64,000 bases of DNA from Bryoerythrophyllum caledonicum (GCA_963971425.1 OZ020523.1:20193105-20257104); one strand, 5' to 3'. Positions 24,380-36,984 are shown, counted from the stretch's first letter. A program made the numbers and translations. Notes: generated by a model from the sequence alone, not told the origin.

Positions 24380-24960
24380 TAGTAATCTGTCTTGATAGCG
24401 GTGATGTTATGTCTTTGTCGAAAGTGCTGATACATTGCACAGCCCTTGAAGTAACATAGCTTCAGAGAAAGTGTAGAGGCGGCCCGCAGCAGTCCACGCA
24501 ATATCAATTGCAGCACATTCAATTGTTTTTTTGGAGAGAGTTCTCTAATTGTGCTACAGTCGTATTGTGACTTCATTGATGCGCCGGCCACAATATGATA
24601 CATTACCGTAATATGATTGGTTCTTTACTTAAACAGACAAATTTAACAGACCTTGAACCAGCTAAGGTTCAAGCACATTTTAAGGGAGAAAGCGAACTAC
24701 AGACCAGCCACCAATGTGCAAGAACCTGACGACAAGGTGCCCTCACCCTCGCCTAGGACGCAATACTGAAATAATCACCATAAGAGAGAGTGTAGAGTAC
24801 ACTACATTCGTTTTCTTATTTGAAGTGTGATCCCTGTATTTGCTACAATAACTTTTTAACTTCACTGTAGCGCTGGCCCTCATGTGATGGTTCACCCTGT
24901 AACTAACTTGGTTCGCTTCCCTATATTGACCAGGGAACGTCGATCGGCCTGCAACCTCGA
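24380..24960. repeat. two diverged tandem copies of an unknown unit
   Basis: The stretch around 24570-24640 (TTGTGACTTCATTGATGCGCCGGCC, continuing to GATTGGTTC) resembles 24850-24920 (TTAACTTCACTGTAGCGCTGGCC, continuing to ACTTGGTTC). The unit length is roughly 280 bp. Similarity was judged by eye only. Confidence 0.35.
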
Positions 24961-26878
24961 CTGGCAAGAGCACGCTTAAGGACGAGAGAGCTCCAGGCCC
25001 GACGGCGTGCACGACGATAGCCTTAACCTCACCCTTGACCCTCACCTTTCTCGTACTGACAAGAACACGATACTGAAGAACGATTGTACCTTCTATTTGC
25101 TACACGGTGCTTCTTTGGGCGTGTGGAAGCCGGCAATTGTGCATCTCTCACGTTTCTGGAGGCCGTGCAGCTCGCTGAAATATTCTAGATGTTATGGACA
25201 AGCTTTCACGTTGACTGTAGTCTTCCCTCGATCAGTAGGAGGAGCTTGCACTAGCCTTGCGTTTCTTTGTCGTTATGTCCACCGACTCCTCCCCTAAGGA
25301 GCTAGAGGATACACTCGTTTCGTGCCTACTAACTAATTTGACCTCGCCTGAGCGTCTGAATATTCCATGACATGGGATAGTATCACGGAGGAAGGAAGTG
25401 AAATATTCGTAGAAGAAAAACTGCTAATACATGTAATTTGCACATGCGGCTCTACCCGAACTAAAGTTACTCACACAGCCACCACCCTTTTTTTCCACAT
25501 AAACCGTGAATGATCCAAAACGATCCAAAACGACGTGTGCAGCATGACAAACGACCTAACGAAACTGCAATATTTCCCTTTAGGCTTTGGCAAATTACTT
25601 ACAAAGAATAAGCTTCGTATCTAAAATAAATCTCTCACTGGTACAATGCGTTGTTATTGGATTCTAGTAAGAATAGATGAGCAATATGTTGCAAGCCTCT
25701 TCAGAACAGCTTCTTCAGAGATGTCTAATGTATGAAGCAAGTTGTGCAAGCTGTGGTAATGAGATATATCTTCTTAACAGTATTGTAAAATATCATATTC
25801 ATATGAGTCATTCTCAACTTCGAGATGTTTTAGGTTGTTGCAAGCTGTGGAATGAAGTCATAACAGATTCACTTTTTCACCTCAGTAGAATAGTAAACCA
25901 GCTTTTAAAGTTCAAAGCTATAGTCCACTGCATACTATCTAGGGTTTTGTAAATACAACATACATTTCCTTATATTTCTCAAAACCTTCTTGAACTAGTA
26001 ACAATACATGTTCATCTATCACTATGTTACGTAGGAGGGATCCAGCTGAAGTTGCAACACCAACTTGAGATACAGTCCAGAAGCAACTTCACGTCATGTC
26101 TTGCCGCCCCTGCAAGGATCCTACTCTGTTCCATCTCAAGTTCTCAACAAAAGCTCCAGATGTACGATATTCTGCATGACCCTGTCAGGTACATAGGTCT
26201 ATTAGATAAATCTGTCATTATTGACCTTGCTTTTAAAGTCTGGAACCCCAAATGAAACAAGACGTCATTCATGCTGAATCAGTCCCTTGTGAGACTCGTT
26301 CATGATAAACACTGATCGCTTTGTACTTGGGTGTTTTTAGGAGAGCCAACGGCCTCAACAGACGCCAGTTGATTGGGTGCTTCACGGTCTTCCATATGGC
26401 TGCAAGGGCCCAGGCCCGGGCAACTCTGAAAATCCACGCCGATGCGCCCTAAGCCCAAACCACCAGACCACCAGTATGGTATTCATACTGAACCCCGCGA
26501 GGCTGCTCTACGTAGATTTGAGCTTATACAGCTTGTCAAGTGTGAAATAACTACGTAGAAAATACTGAATACTTCATATTTACACATGTATGGCTTAAGA
26601 TCGCGGTTCAAAGTTACATGGGTTGCATCTCACTCGATGCCCTTCCCTGAGTTCAAACAATAATTCTTGTCGTCAAAAATTTGTCCACATAGCTTGCTTT
26701 GACGTTATGATTTCCATCTTGAAGAAAACTGATAAGAAGCAACCGGTGACGATATGAATGGTAATAAGCAAGCAACCGCTGATTATGGAAATAACAGGTT
26801 ATTTCTCGTAATAAGGGGCTTTTGCACAGGACCTAGTCCGCTACTATCAGTTGAAGAGGTGACTTTCTTCCCCGGAAC
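24961..26878. other. spacer with no supported gene
   Basis: Short ORFs at 25677-25952 and 26052-26255 have no recognisable domain and lie in AT-rich sequence. I do not call them genes. Confidence 0.5.
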
Positions 26879-26985
26879 GCCATATTCATTAAATTGAGGC
26901 ATTTCAGAGTCTCAAATGAGTGACTTTGAACTCGACAGATGGAAGTCTCAAACTTCGTGAAATGTCTCAATTTAACGAATATGGC
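26879..26985. mobile_element. MITE, 107 bp, copy 1
   Basis: Terminal inverted repeats of about 28 bp: GCCATATTCATTAAATTGAG on the left, and on the right the reverse complement of CTCAATTTAACGAATATGGC. The interior is ACTTTGAACTCGACAG. A second copy is at 35845-35959. It is too short to encode anything, so it is a non-autonomous DNA transposon or foldback element. Its superfamily is not determined. Confidence 0.8.
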
Positions 26986-27019
26986 CATCGGGGCTCTTCG
27001 TAAGCCATTGCGGAAGAAA

Positions 27020-27940
27020 CATCATCAGGCTTTTGCTTTCATTGTATTTTATGTTGGATAGTGTAGAATAGCTTTGTACCTTGATCTATCTTTATATGAT
27101 GACTGTTGTTTTCCGGTTTTACATTTTCTACAAATGTCTTTTTCTTTTCAAAGAACTTCTCTGTTAATTAAGTTTGGGGCATCCCTACAGAAGAGAGGTT
27201 GCCTCTTGATTTGTATATCAAAGAAAGTTATACATAGCATATTATTTTCAGAAGAAGCTGTGCAGCTCGGTGACTGGTGGAGTGTGGAGTCGATTGCAGT
27301 GACGTTAAACTAATCTTTCCAATTAGTCATGGCGGGCTGGTGAACGTTGGGGGCGGCAGAACGGCGCAGTATGAAGGCATGGTCACCGTGAACGTGGTGG
27401 GCTGCTCCTCGGTTACGATATCGTTATTTCAGGTAAGGAAATCTTGCCGACTTGCTGGTCGTTGGAATCTGCAACTTTCTGATGTTTGAAGACTTGATTC
27501 AAGGAACTTGCAACTGTCGTGATTTCTAAGAAATGCAATCTTGACTTCTGGTATCTGCGACTGCTGTAGTTTTCGATGTTTTCATGCATTCATGAGTCTG
27601 ATTTGAGTTATCACTGGGGGAGGATTGGTGGAATCAATCGGGGTGCTGCGAATTTTTGTGCTATGCCGGGAATGTGACGGCGATGGACAATTTTCTGGTG
27701 ATATTCTTCCCGCACGTGTACGAGATGAAGCACTCGCGCGGGCACTCGGAACGAGAGCCACTACGTTCTTGTGTATTGAACCTGCAAAATGACGCGATAA
27801 ACTGTGATTTGACTGCAGTCGGTGCCATTGTACTTCGGATGGCCCCACCGAAGCTACTCGACAGGCTGAACATCATGTTCCAGCTGGCGATGACGATTCT
27901 TGGGGTTAGTTTCATTGGGCATATTTGGTGGTAATCTTTC
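27020..27940 (+). pseudogene. relic of sugar/H+ symporter (STP), copy 2
   Basis: Three recognisable pieces of a plant STP-type monosaccharide transporter (MFS family, plasma membrane). The N-terminus begins near the ATG at 27329 (VGGGRTAQYEGMVTVNVV), then a shortened GYDIGIS region up to a GTAAGG donor-like site at 27433. The second piece, 27670-27760, reads VTAMDNFLVIFFPHVYEMKH, which is the family VTSMDPFLKKFFPxVY block. The third, 27838-27905, reads RMAPPKLLDRLNIMFQLAMT, the family EMAPPKxRGALNIGFQL block. Frames do not connect and most of the transmembrane core is absent. The upstream 27028-27330 matches the upstream part of copy 1, so promoter and gene were copied together. Confidence 0.8.
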
Positions 27941-27959
27941 GGACTTGTATGTTGACATT

Positions 27960-30640
27960 TTTTGCAATTAGTGCAATATTACTTATCCATGTGTCGTGAG
28001 GTAGATGTATGGGGGGTGGGTTCGGAATTTGTATGTTTTGAAGGTTTTGTAGTTCGTTGATGATAGTGTGGCTTCGCTAATGGGGGTTGTTTTCTGTGGT
28101 TCTTATGGTTTTCCGTATAGTGTGGTAAATGGTTAGATGTTGTTTCCATGTTTTAGATAATTTACGAGGTAAATATCCAACTTATTGTGATATTCGGTTT
28201 GTCATTTGAGGAATGGGTTGGGCTTTGCAGGTTTGTTCAATTGTATTGGATATGTTGTTGATGAGTATGTTTAGGGTGTGACAGGCTTCTTGCCATTGCG
28301 TTTGGGAAAGATGGTTATTAAGTTCTAATGTTTTGATTAGGGAGTCGATGCGTATTGAGTTTTTCTCAAAGAATTTTGTGTTGAATAATTCTATGTTGTG
28401 CTGTGGGATGGGGTTGAAGATACGTATGTGATCATTATTTATGGTGGTTGGTGTACGGTTTATGAGTGTGTTGTTTGGAATATGGAGTTGTATGGGTGAG
28501 TGATCGGAGTTCAAGTGAATGTTATTCTTTGTTGTGGAGGTAAATGTATTATGATTGGTTGCACGGGCGTAGAATCCATCAATGAGGCTCTATCGATTAG
28601 GCTCCAGTCGCTATAGTTGTATCCAGTGTCCACCTTGTCTAGAGTATGTAGTGTTTGTGGGTATATAGTTAAAGTTTAGGTTTTCTGTAAATTGTTTCCA
28701 TTGTAGGTCTGTTATTTGTGGTGGTGTATGTTGGTTTCCGTTTTGTCTACCTATGAGGGTAATGTCTCTATTGAAGTAACCACATAAGATATGGTTGTGG
28801 TTGGGGTTGTTGGTAATATGGGTGGTGATGTTAGTTTTGATGTCTTCGGTGAGTCTAATGTCTTCAGGGTGGGATGGCATGTTTATGTGGTGGATTAGCC
28901 ATGATTGTAGTGGGTGATTGGAAATTTTCAAAATTTGGAGGTATGGGGATATGTTCATTGGGGTGGGGATTTTTTTAACATTGCATGGGAATACATAATT
29001 TTTGTGTATGAGAGTAAGGAGGCCCCCTCGGCCCGGTGTATATGGTCTTCTTTGTCGTATACATTGTGTTAGGGCATGTATATTATTGAAGATAAGTTAG
29101 TAGTCGGGAAATAGTCTTTGTATGTATTTTGTGGATTTTGTGGCCGATATTTTTGTTTCTTGTATAACTATGAGTGCCGGTGGTGTGTTAGTGTGTATAA
29201 CTATGTTTTGTAAGTTTGGGAGCGTGGTGTTAAAGGATGAGGCATTCCATGTTATTATGCTGAATGTATTGTTATTCGTGTGTGGGTTATGGTTTTGAGA
29301 TGGGATGTGATTCGGCGGTGGGGGTGGGTATGTGTATTTCGGGAGAGGGTTTAAGCACTTTAGTGACTCATTCATTATTGTATTTGGGAGGTAGGGAAAT
29401 TTTTGTTTTATCATGTCAGTTGATGGGGGTGTGTTTTGGTTGTGTATAAAATCATATACTTCTTTGTTTATCGATGTATTGTGGTTTATGGTCTTTAGAT
29501 TATTTTAAATAAATGTTGTGCATGGGTGTGGGATGCTAATGTGTCTTTTGGGTGGATTTTGTAGATTGTGTAGAGTGTGTAGGAGTGTATTGGTCCACTG
29601 GGTTATGTTTTGGTTTTGTGTATTTAGACGTTGATTGCAGAGGTCTATGTTTGGGTGTATAGTGATGGTTAGGGCATGTAGGATGTGGGATGGTGGGTGT
29701 CCCTTATGTTGATTTATATATCTGGCAATATGTGGATATGTGTCATTATGTGGTTGATGTGATATGTGTGTGGTTTTAAAAAGGGGGGCAAATTGTTGGG
29801 CGATGTGTTTGTATTCGGGTTGTAGTTGTATGGTATTTGGTTCAAAGTATATTTTGGCATTCTTTCTGTGTGAAGCGGGGTGTCTTTTTAATACGTTTGG
29901 CATGGGTCCTGGATTAATTTCTATGTCCCCTCCAATTAGTATTATTAGTTTGTAGTAGGTGGATTTTTTGTTTTGTTTTAGAGATTTTTGTTTTTATATG
30001 TGGCTTTTGTATTTTATTTTGTATTTTTTTGGTTGTATGCATCTTTGTATGTGTGTGTGTTTCTTTGGTGGTTTGTTTTTATATATGTGTGTATTTGGTT
30101 TTGTATTAGTATTTAGAACTATGTTCTTTTTAGTATGCTTTTTCATGTTTGTCTTAGTATTTATATCAATATTTATATTAGTATTTATGTCAGTATTCGT
30201 ATTTGTACTCGAGTCAATAGTTGTATCAATATTTGTACCCATATTTGTATTAATATTCGTATCAATATTTATATTAGTATCCGTACCAGTATTTGTGTTA
30301 GTATGAGTACCAACATACGTACCAGTATTCGTATTATATTGTATATTGTATGTCGTATAGTATAGTATCAGCTCAAGTTCTTTATATAATTTTCGAGGGA
30401 TGTATAATATTTTTTTTGTATGTGTATATATTTTTGTTTTTATATAGTAGTGATGATGGTTTTTTTTGTAGAGTAATATGTATTTTGTTTTGGGTATGTT
30501 TGTGGATGTAGTAGTATGTATATTTGTATGCTTTTGTATACATAAGTATATATGTTTGTATTTATACTTGTAAAGAATACAATAGGTGTAGGTCCTATGT
30601 AGAATGTAGTCTAATTTGTCATTCTTATCACATAATATGA
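27960..30640 (-). mobile_element. LINE relic with AP-endonuclease domain
   Basis: Minus-strand fragments give an apurinic-endonuclease (EEP) domain of a non-LTR retrotransposon. The N-terminal motif FSIITWNASSFN is at about 29261, VIQETK near 29165, CGYFNRD near 28784 (normally GDFN) and NSDHSPIQL at 28512. An upstream ORF (29903-29505, starting MPNVLKRHPASHRKNAKIYF) would be the ORF1 product. The reverse transcriptase that should follow is missing: the sequence meets the STP relic at about 27945. The coding strand is extraordinarily poor in G. Frames are broken in several places. Confidence 0.7.
30135..30365. repeat. 6/12/18-bp degenerate tandem repeat (GTATTYRTAYYA type)
   Basis: About 230 bp of units such as GTATTTATATCA, ATATTTATATTA and GTATTCGTATTT, reading on the minus strand as alternating Asn-Thr, Asn-Ile and Asp-Ile dipeptides. 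It sits at the 5' side of the LINE relic. It is low-complexity, and the ORFs on both strands are products of the repeat. Confidence 0.8.
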
Positions 30641-30673
30641 GGGGATTACTAGTTATCTTGTAGTCTTTGCACG

Positions 30674-33155
30674 CTACATGTTTGACGGGTTGCCCTCCAA
30701 GCTTGGCTTACCAATCGAGCTCGTGATGGCTTGCATTGTTGCATATGCGGCTTCCATGGACTCTTGGATACTTAACATTTGGACCCATAGTTCTTCATTC
30801 TTTGCATCCACATACTCCTTCACTTCCAATCTCATCTTGTTGCTTCCTTCTACAATTTCCACTATATCCTTCTTTGTCAAAGAGGGAGGTGCCTCTTTCA
30901 TCTTGTATGTTGCCACCGTGTTGACCATGGCGGAGTTGATGTCGTCAAAGCCAAAGTGTTTTATTTGTTCTTGTGAAGGTGGCTCTTCTCCTTCCAAGCT
31001 CCTACAATGTGGTGCAAAGTCCACATAATTTTCTACACAATGGGATCAACACAATGTACATTGACACTACCATTGTGTCTAGTACCAACCACTTTGTGGA
31101 ACCAAGTCTCTTTAATGTTGTTTGCACCTATAATTTTATTGATTATGTTGGTAGTGTCAATGATACTCATGCGGAAAGGTAGAGGAGAGAGGGTTAAGGT
31201 TAGAGCATCTTTCTTAGCTTTGGAGGTTTACGTGGCTCGTCCTCCGGAGATGTGCTTGATATGAAGTACTTTGTGTTGAGTTGTGATTTGGTGGAGGTTG
31301 ATCCTTTTGGCTTGCTCCGGGGTTGTAGCAATGATGAAAGCATGTGAGTCCTCTTTAAGCTTGTGTACTCCCGTGGCTTTGATTTATTGCCCTCTTGTGA
31401 AGCTATTGTATAGAATGTCCTTGAAAGGTGCTTGTGCTTAAATTCCTACATGGTGATTGCACACTATGGTCGACCCCCTAGCCGTTGTACAAATTGTACA
31501 ATATTTAAAGTCTCCAAATTAAAATCGGATTTATGGGTATCTTTCCTATCGTGCACATGGTGGATTTGTTGTACCTATTGACATCCAATTTCAATTCACA
31601 CATTGAGAATTTTAACAAATCTATGGCAAAATAGGGAGTATAATCTTCAATGCAAGAAATGAGGAGAAAGAATTTGTTTTTTTCAAAATTCAATTATTGG
31701 CCGCCCTAGACATATAGTCCCTAAACGCCAATCTTTTAAAAAAATGGAAAAAAAAGACTTTAAACTCATGTTTTGGATCCCCAAAAAAAACACATTTGTT
31801 ACATTTATTATTTATTGGCTATCATTTTATCTATATAAACAACGAGGCGTGGTAGTTAAGGAATAGGGGATCATATATAGCTATTTAAAATGTAAAAATG
31901 ATAACTAAAAATCATCATAATGAATACAAACATGTGAAACCTGAATTGTAACAGTACCAACGTTTTATGTTTGTACTCATTTTGAGGGTTTCATTTTATC
32001 TAATGACTATTTTGATTTCAGTTCTTCAATGTATGCAAGATGTAGGACTATACCTACTAAAAAATTTCTCCAAAATATAAAAAAAAATCTAGTCTAAAAT
32101 TGAGTCGAAACTTGTACCAAGCCCTGAAATTGTGCCGTGACTACAAATTCGTACAACCATAGTGTGTTTTGACCCTACAATGGAGTCACTTTTCACTTTC
32201 ACAGAGAGGTTAGAACTTGCAATGTGATGGAAACTCTTGCAAACCTTGCCTATGGTGTTATGGCCATCAATTTTGAGTATAAAAGGCCTAATCCCTTTGA
32301 GCATCATGAGACCATCAATTTCTGGTTTTAATAGATGCAATTTTACGATACCCGCCCATATTCCTTTCTTTCCACCTTTTTTAATGCTAAGGCATTGTAT
32401 GGAGATTGGATCAATGAGGTCCTCACCAAGTTCAATTTCCATAAGTTCTAGTCTTTTAACAACCATGTTTTTAACTTCATCATGCATCATGGGGAAGGGA
32501 GGAGGCTCAAAATGAATAGCAACTTGGAAATCTAATGCCAAACCTGAGGCATTATTGACAACAATGTCACAAAGAACTTAGGTTATGTTGAAATGCTGGC
32601 CTTCCACGCCGCTTCTTATATTTGGGTATAGTTGTTGGGGAATCCTTGGGAAGGCAACTTTGACAATGCTTGCTTCCTCTGCCTCCTCCTTCTTGAGGCC
32701 TCTAACCATCAAGTCTTGAGCTGTCTCCTTTCTAGGGAGCTCCTCCATGCCCTCCTCTTGTGCAAGAGTCTCCATCACCTGAAACCAAACCAAAAATTAA
32801 AGCCCATGTTCAGTGGTTCAAGTGTGAAGGACTTACCTCTTCCTTCTGAGTTGTTCTTGTACTTCTTGAGGCTGCTGGTCGTTTCTTTTGGTTTTCTTGC
32901 AAGTTTTTTCCTTAGGGATGTGGTGGAGATCGCTGCAGGGGATTCTACTTCCATGTCCTTCTCAAAGAATAGGTTTCTTTTGGGGTCTCCACTTGTCATC
33001 TCTGTTGCTGCTGGAGATGGCTGGTGCCAAGCTTTGGGGGTTCGGTAAGATTCGGGGAGTGAGCTCAAAGGCCTATGATTTCGGGCGCCAAGTGAGGTTG
33101 GGGGGAACCTCCGAGAGTTTGGGCTGGCCGTTGCAGTCGTTACGCGAGGGTCCAC
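30674..33155 (-). pseudogene. spliced ORF of unknown repeat family, possibly LINE ORF1-like
   Basis: Coding-like minus-strand pieces lie at 33155-32823 (basic, Pro/Ser-rich), 32779-32578, 32541-32089 and 31024-30674. A GTAAGT donor (after NNSEGR) and a TTTCAG acceptor (before VMETLAQEEG) suggest one intron at about 32780-32834. The best-preserved block is 32541-32089 with RLELMEIELGEDLIDPISIQ, IWAGIVKLHLLKPEIDG, IRPFILKIDG and IGKVCKSF. That is the look of an RNA-binding ORF1 domain of some plant LINEs, although I cannot place it firmly. The piece at 31024-30674 is charged and coiled-coil-like. An in-frame stop and a large non-coding gap (31025-32088) indicate decay. Confidence 0.4.
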
Positions 33156-33159
33156 GCTA

Positions 33160-34230
33160 GCCAGTATAGCAACTGCGAGGGAGTTCGGGTTGGTTGGTGC
33201 ATGGATTCGGCGTTTTCCTCCCCCTTGGCGCCATTGTTTTCCTGCAAGGGTTCGGCTCTTCTCTACTCGGCGTTCCTAGCTCTTATCAGATGTGGGGTAG
33301 CTCCTCCCTATTCTCCTATTCTGGGTTGGCTTGTTCTTGGTTGTTGGTATTTTGCGCTTCTCCCTTGTTCTTCTGCTTGTGGCTGAGCGCTTCTCCCTTG
33401 TTCTTTTGCTTGTGTTTCCCCTTGTTCTTCTGCTTGCAGCTTCTGTCTGTTTGTCGTTGTGGTTGTTCGCCTCTGCTTGCTTGCAGCTGAGTCTTGGGTA
33501 GTGGGCTCCTTGTGTGCTATACGTGTCTGCAGTTGACTTCGTTTTTTCCGCCTCCAAAGCGGTTGTAGTCGTCTTCGTTTTCTTCTCCTTTGAGGCGGTT
33601 GCACGGCCACGTTGGGACGCCTGTGGTTTATGTACTCCTTATCAAGGTGTGGCTGCAGGTTCCCTTCGCTCATATAGCTCCCGACCAACTGCTCGTCTTC
33701 GTTGGGTTTCTTATGCTTCCAGTACTCCTTTCTATAGTGTAGCGGCTGTGGGTTTTCTTCGTCTAGTTTGTATTGCCCGAGTAGCTGCTCGCTGCTTCTG
33801 GGGTGCAAGGGACTTGTGTGATTTTCTTTGTTGGGGTGGAGTTGCGGGCTTTCTTCTTTTATCCTGCAATCTCTTCCCATCTTGTCTCTTCTCTCTGGCT
33901 GATGATATGTGATCTCCTTGTTGCTCTTGCTTTGAGTGATTTTGTTGGCACTTATCTTCTCTTGATTGCCTGTCTTGTTATTGTTCGGCTTGCAGGTTCG
34001 AGGGGCCGTATGGTTGGATCTGCATGGGTTAGAAGACGTGCCACCATTTGTGAAGATAATGTTATCGTTGCATTGGAATTCTTGGTGGTGAGTATTACTT
34101 ACCTTGGTCTTACTGCGTACTTTAGTCGATGTTGATGCTGTGAGCTGATGGAGGTTTTGTGTGTATACGCAAACTTTCTTTTTGACTGCCTCTTTTGTGT
34201 ATATGTCGTGAAGTACTTGCACGTACTATT
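33160..34230. repeat. T/G/C-rich tract with tandem repeats upstream of the spliced ORF
   Basis: Contains a roughly 33-bp repeat (CGCTTCTCCCTTGTTCTTCTGCTTGTG) at 33352-33440 and a roughly 97-bp tandem duplication at 33596-33692 and 33693-33790 (shared GTACTCCTT, GGCTG and TTCTTCG steps ending in AGCTGCTCG or ACTGCTC). The long minus-strand open frame here (34222-33308) is an effect of the base composition. It may be the 5' leader of the element whose ORF lies at 33155-30674. Confidence 0.5.
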
Positions 34231-35566
34231 GTGTGTAGGTGGCAGTTTTATGTGGCGATGAGCAGCATTCGCATCGTTTTTGTCTCAACCTGCACCGCGA
34301 GGAGCATTTTTCCTTTGTACTGTTATTTACAGTTGTAGGGTTAGACCTGATTCAAGGAAGAGATGTGTAGCTATGACTAGTAAATATGTGCGTGCCTTGT
34401 GGATTCAGTGTAGTTTTTGTGTTTTTATGGTGTGAGTGGTTTGTTATAACAAAGCAAACATAGACTTGACATGAAATGAGAGAGGGAAGGTATGGAATTA
34501 TCTGAAGTGTGGATGTTGGTGTTTGCGTTTTGTCCCTGGTGTCTTGGTCCTGTTGCTGCTCGTTGTGTTGTGTCGTTTTCTCGTAGCTGAGTGCTCCTTT
34601 GTCTGCTAGGCTTTGCTGGGAGGTGTTCGCGCGAGTTGGCCTTGAGCTGTTGTGAGCATTTGTTGTTTTCGTGGGTTGCCTTGCATGAATCTTGTTGGCT
34701 TGGTTCTCCTGGGAGCTATTCTTGTTTACTGATCTCAGGCGGTTGTTAAACTTGGACACTATTGTCTCGATATCTTAATCTTGGGTCTGGCTAACACATG
34801 GGGCTGTTATTATATCCTTGTGTATTGATACAAGACAATCATATGCTAAAATTTAATAACATACATGTGTATAATGTACTGAAAAGGAGGAGAGGGGGTG
34901 AGAGGTAGCCTGTTTGCTCAATTCGCGATCTTCAGGCTCTGCTTGGTCCTTGTGTTGTGTATCTGGCGCCTTTGAATTTGTCAGTTGCTTGTAGCGTCGC
35001 GACAGGGCTGGGCTCGTGTGTTGCTCAATCTTTGTGTACTGGGATCGTGGGTCAAGGAGGAACAAGGGCTATGTGGAGGGGGTGGAGATCTAACCCCATT
35101 CTTCCTCCCGATCTGGACAGATCTAATGGTAAGTAGGGCCTATGAGCTCAGATCTATGCACCAACACTAGTTTCTCCACTTCAGATAAACTTGCAACGAT
35201 CTCACACATAGGCATGCTCTTTTCCACTCAAAAATCTAGATCTGGTGTTTGAGCACCTCTAACATATGCAATCTGCATCCTAACCCTAACCAACATCTGG
35301 ATCTAAACAAACGTGGGCTCTCAATAAGGCCAGCAACCTCTTACTACACGAAGTTCTAGGTGTCCAGGCTGAGTCCTTGTGCCTCCTCTCACCACGACGT
35401 GCGGAGCTCACTCACTACTCATGTTCACTCCATCCTACAATAACAACACATTCCCTTGATTTTGCCTTCAACAAAGCACCAATACAAGTAGCTTTGTATT
35501 GCTCTTATGAATAACTACCGGATATTTAATCTAACAGCCATACCATACTAAGGAATGTTATCTTCT
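34231..35566. other. spacer with no gene seen
   Basis: Mixed T/G-rich then AT-rich sequence. Its short ORFs are without resemblance to known families. Confidence 0.5.
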
Positions 35567-35844
35567 GAGCAGTGAGCGGCAAACGGCGAGCGGCGAGCAC
35601 TGATTTTTAGAGTTTTATTTGCAAAAAAAAATTCAAATTTTGAAAGGAGACACCTGTGACCGTAGGTTTTATTTACATTTTTTTGGCATTAAAAAAAAAC
35701 ATGTAAAACATACAAGAATAAGATATTTGGACATATGGAAATCTAACTTGTTGAGGTTTTAATTGCAACAATTCTTCTAAAAATCATGACACAATGCCTA
35801 TGGCCGTGGAATTAGGTTTAGGATATATTAATATGTCTTTAAAC

Positions 35845-35959
35845 ACAATATTCATTAAATTGAGACATTTGAAAGTCTCAAACGAGTGACTTTAAACTCG
35901 ACAGTAGTAGGAATGGAAATCTCAAACATCATGAAATGTCTTAATTTAACGAATATGGC
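35845..35959. mobile_element. MITE, about 115 bp, copy 2
   Basis: Same element as 26879-26985: AATATTCATTAAATTGAGAC on the left, GTCTTAATTTAACGAATATT-like on the right in inverted orientation, and the shared interior GACTTTAAACTCGACAG. It is nested inside the candidate GAGCAGTGAGC element. Confidence 0.8.
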
Positions 35960-36859
35960 CATTTTACAAAATAAATACATAGATGGAGCAAAAAAAAATA
36001 TGGAAATGTGGAAATATCATACATGTTAGTAGATTTAGTACATAATTAATTAACAATGGGCTATTTAGAATTTCTTCAAAAGTTAATAGGGTTTAGGATA
36101 ACTGATATCCATCTTATGCCAAGCTCATACCCCTATAATACATAGGTGATATCCATGTAATACCTAGGCAATACCGATTGTGACCAAGATACTTTGAAAT
36201 TGGAAAAAATAAATATTGCGAAAATACATGTAGTTAAATACATGTCATTAGATGTTGTGAAAATTGCATCAATTGAACAATGAGCGAAACAAGAATATAC
36301 AATTGGTAACTACATTGAAATAACATATGTATAAAGCTGTGGGCAGTCCCAAATAAAACACAATAGATAGACAATTGTAATGAAAATGTCAAGAAACCAC
36401 ATGCCTCATGAGAACACAAAACAACAACCAAAGTAGAGAAATCAAGATTCCTCTGCTAAAAAGTCATCTGAGCTATCCTCCTGGATACGAAGCGAACTAC
36501 TATTCAACCCACTAGCCCCTGCCACTCCGTCTATGAACTGCTCTAAGGTAGACCTACATCGAGGTACTTGTGAAACACGTGGAGGAGATGGAAATGCAGC
36601 CATCGAATTTGCAACACCTCCATCTCAAGGATTCATACGATACGAGCACCAGGAATGCTAGAATGTGAGCAGTGAGCAGTGAGCAGTGAGCAGTGAGTAG
36701 TAAGCAATCTATTTTTTTCAGTTGGGCACCCTATAACCACAGATTTGGGGTGATTTACAAGAAACAATTTTACATTGTGACCTATTTCTGTGGTATGAAA
36801 AAAGATCAAAATGGGAGAAAGTTTGATTAAAAACCCGGAAATAATCTATTTGGAGGATA

Positions 36860-36915
36860 TTTGGATGAATGTAGATAGATGGATGAATGTAGATAGATGA
36901 ATGTAGATGAATGAT
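36860..36915 (+). repeat. GATGAATGTAGATA microsatellite
   Basis: Three to four copies of a 14-18 bp unit GATGGATGAATGTAGATA in tandem. Confidence 0.8.
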
Positions 36916-36984
36916 TGCTCAGCTTATAGTTAAAAAAATATAGCAACTTTTAAAATATTAGTAAAAAAAAGAAAAAAAAAAAAA

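Noticed and set aside
33308-34222. 304-codon minus-strand ORF
   Set aside because: It lies across tandem repeats and strand-biased sequence, with no domain and a composition explained by the repeats.
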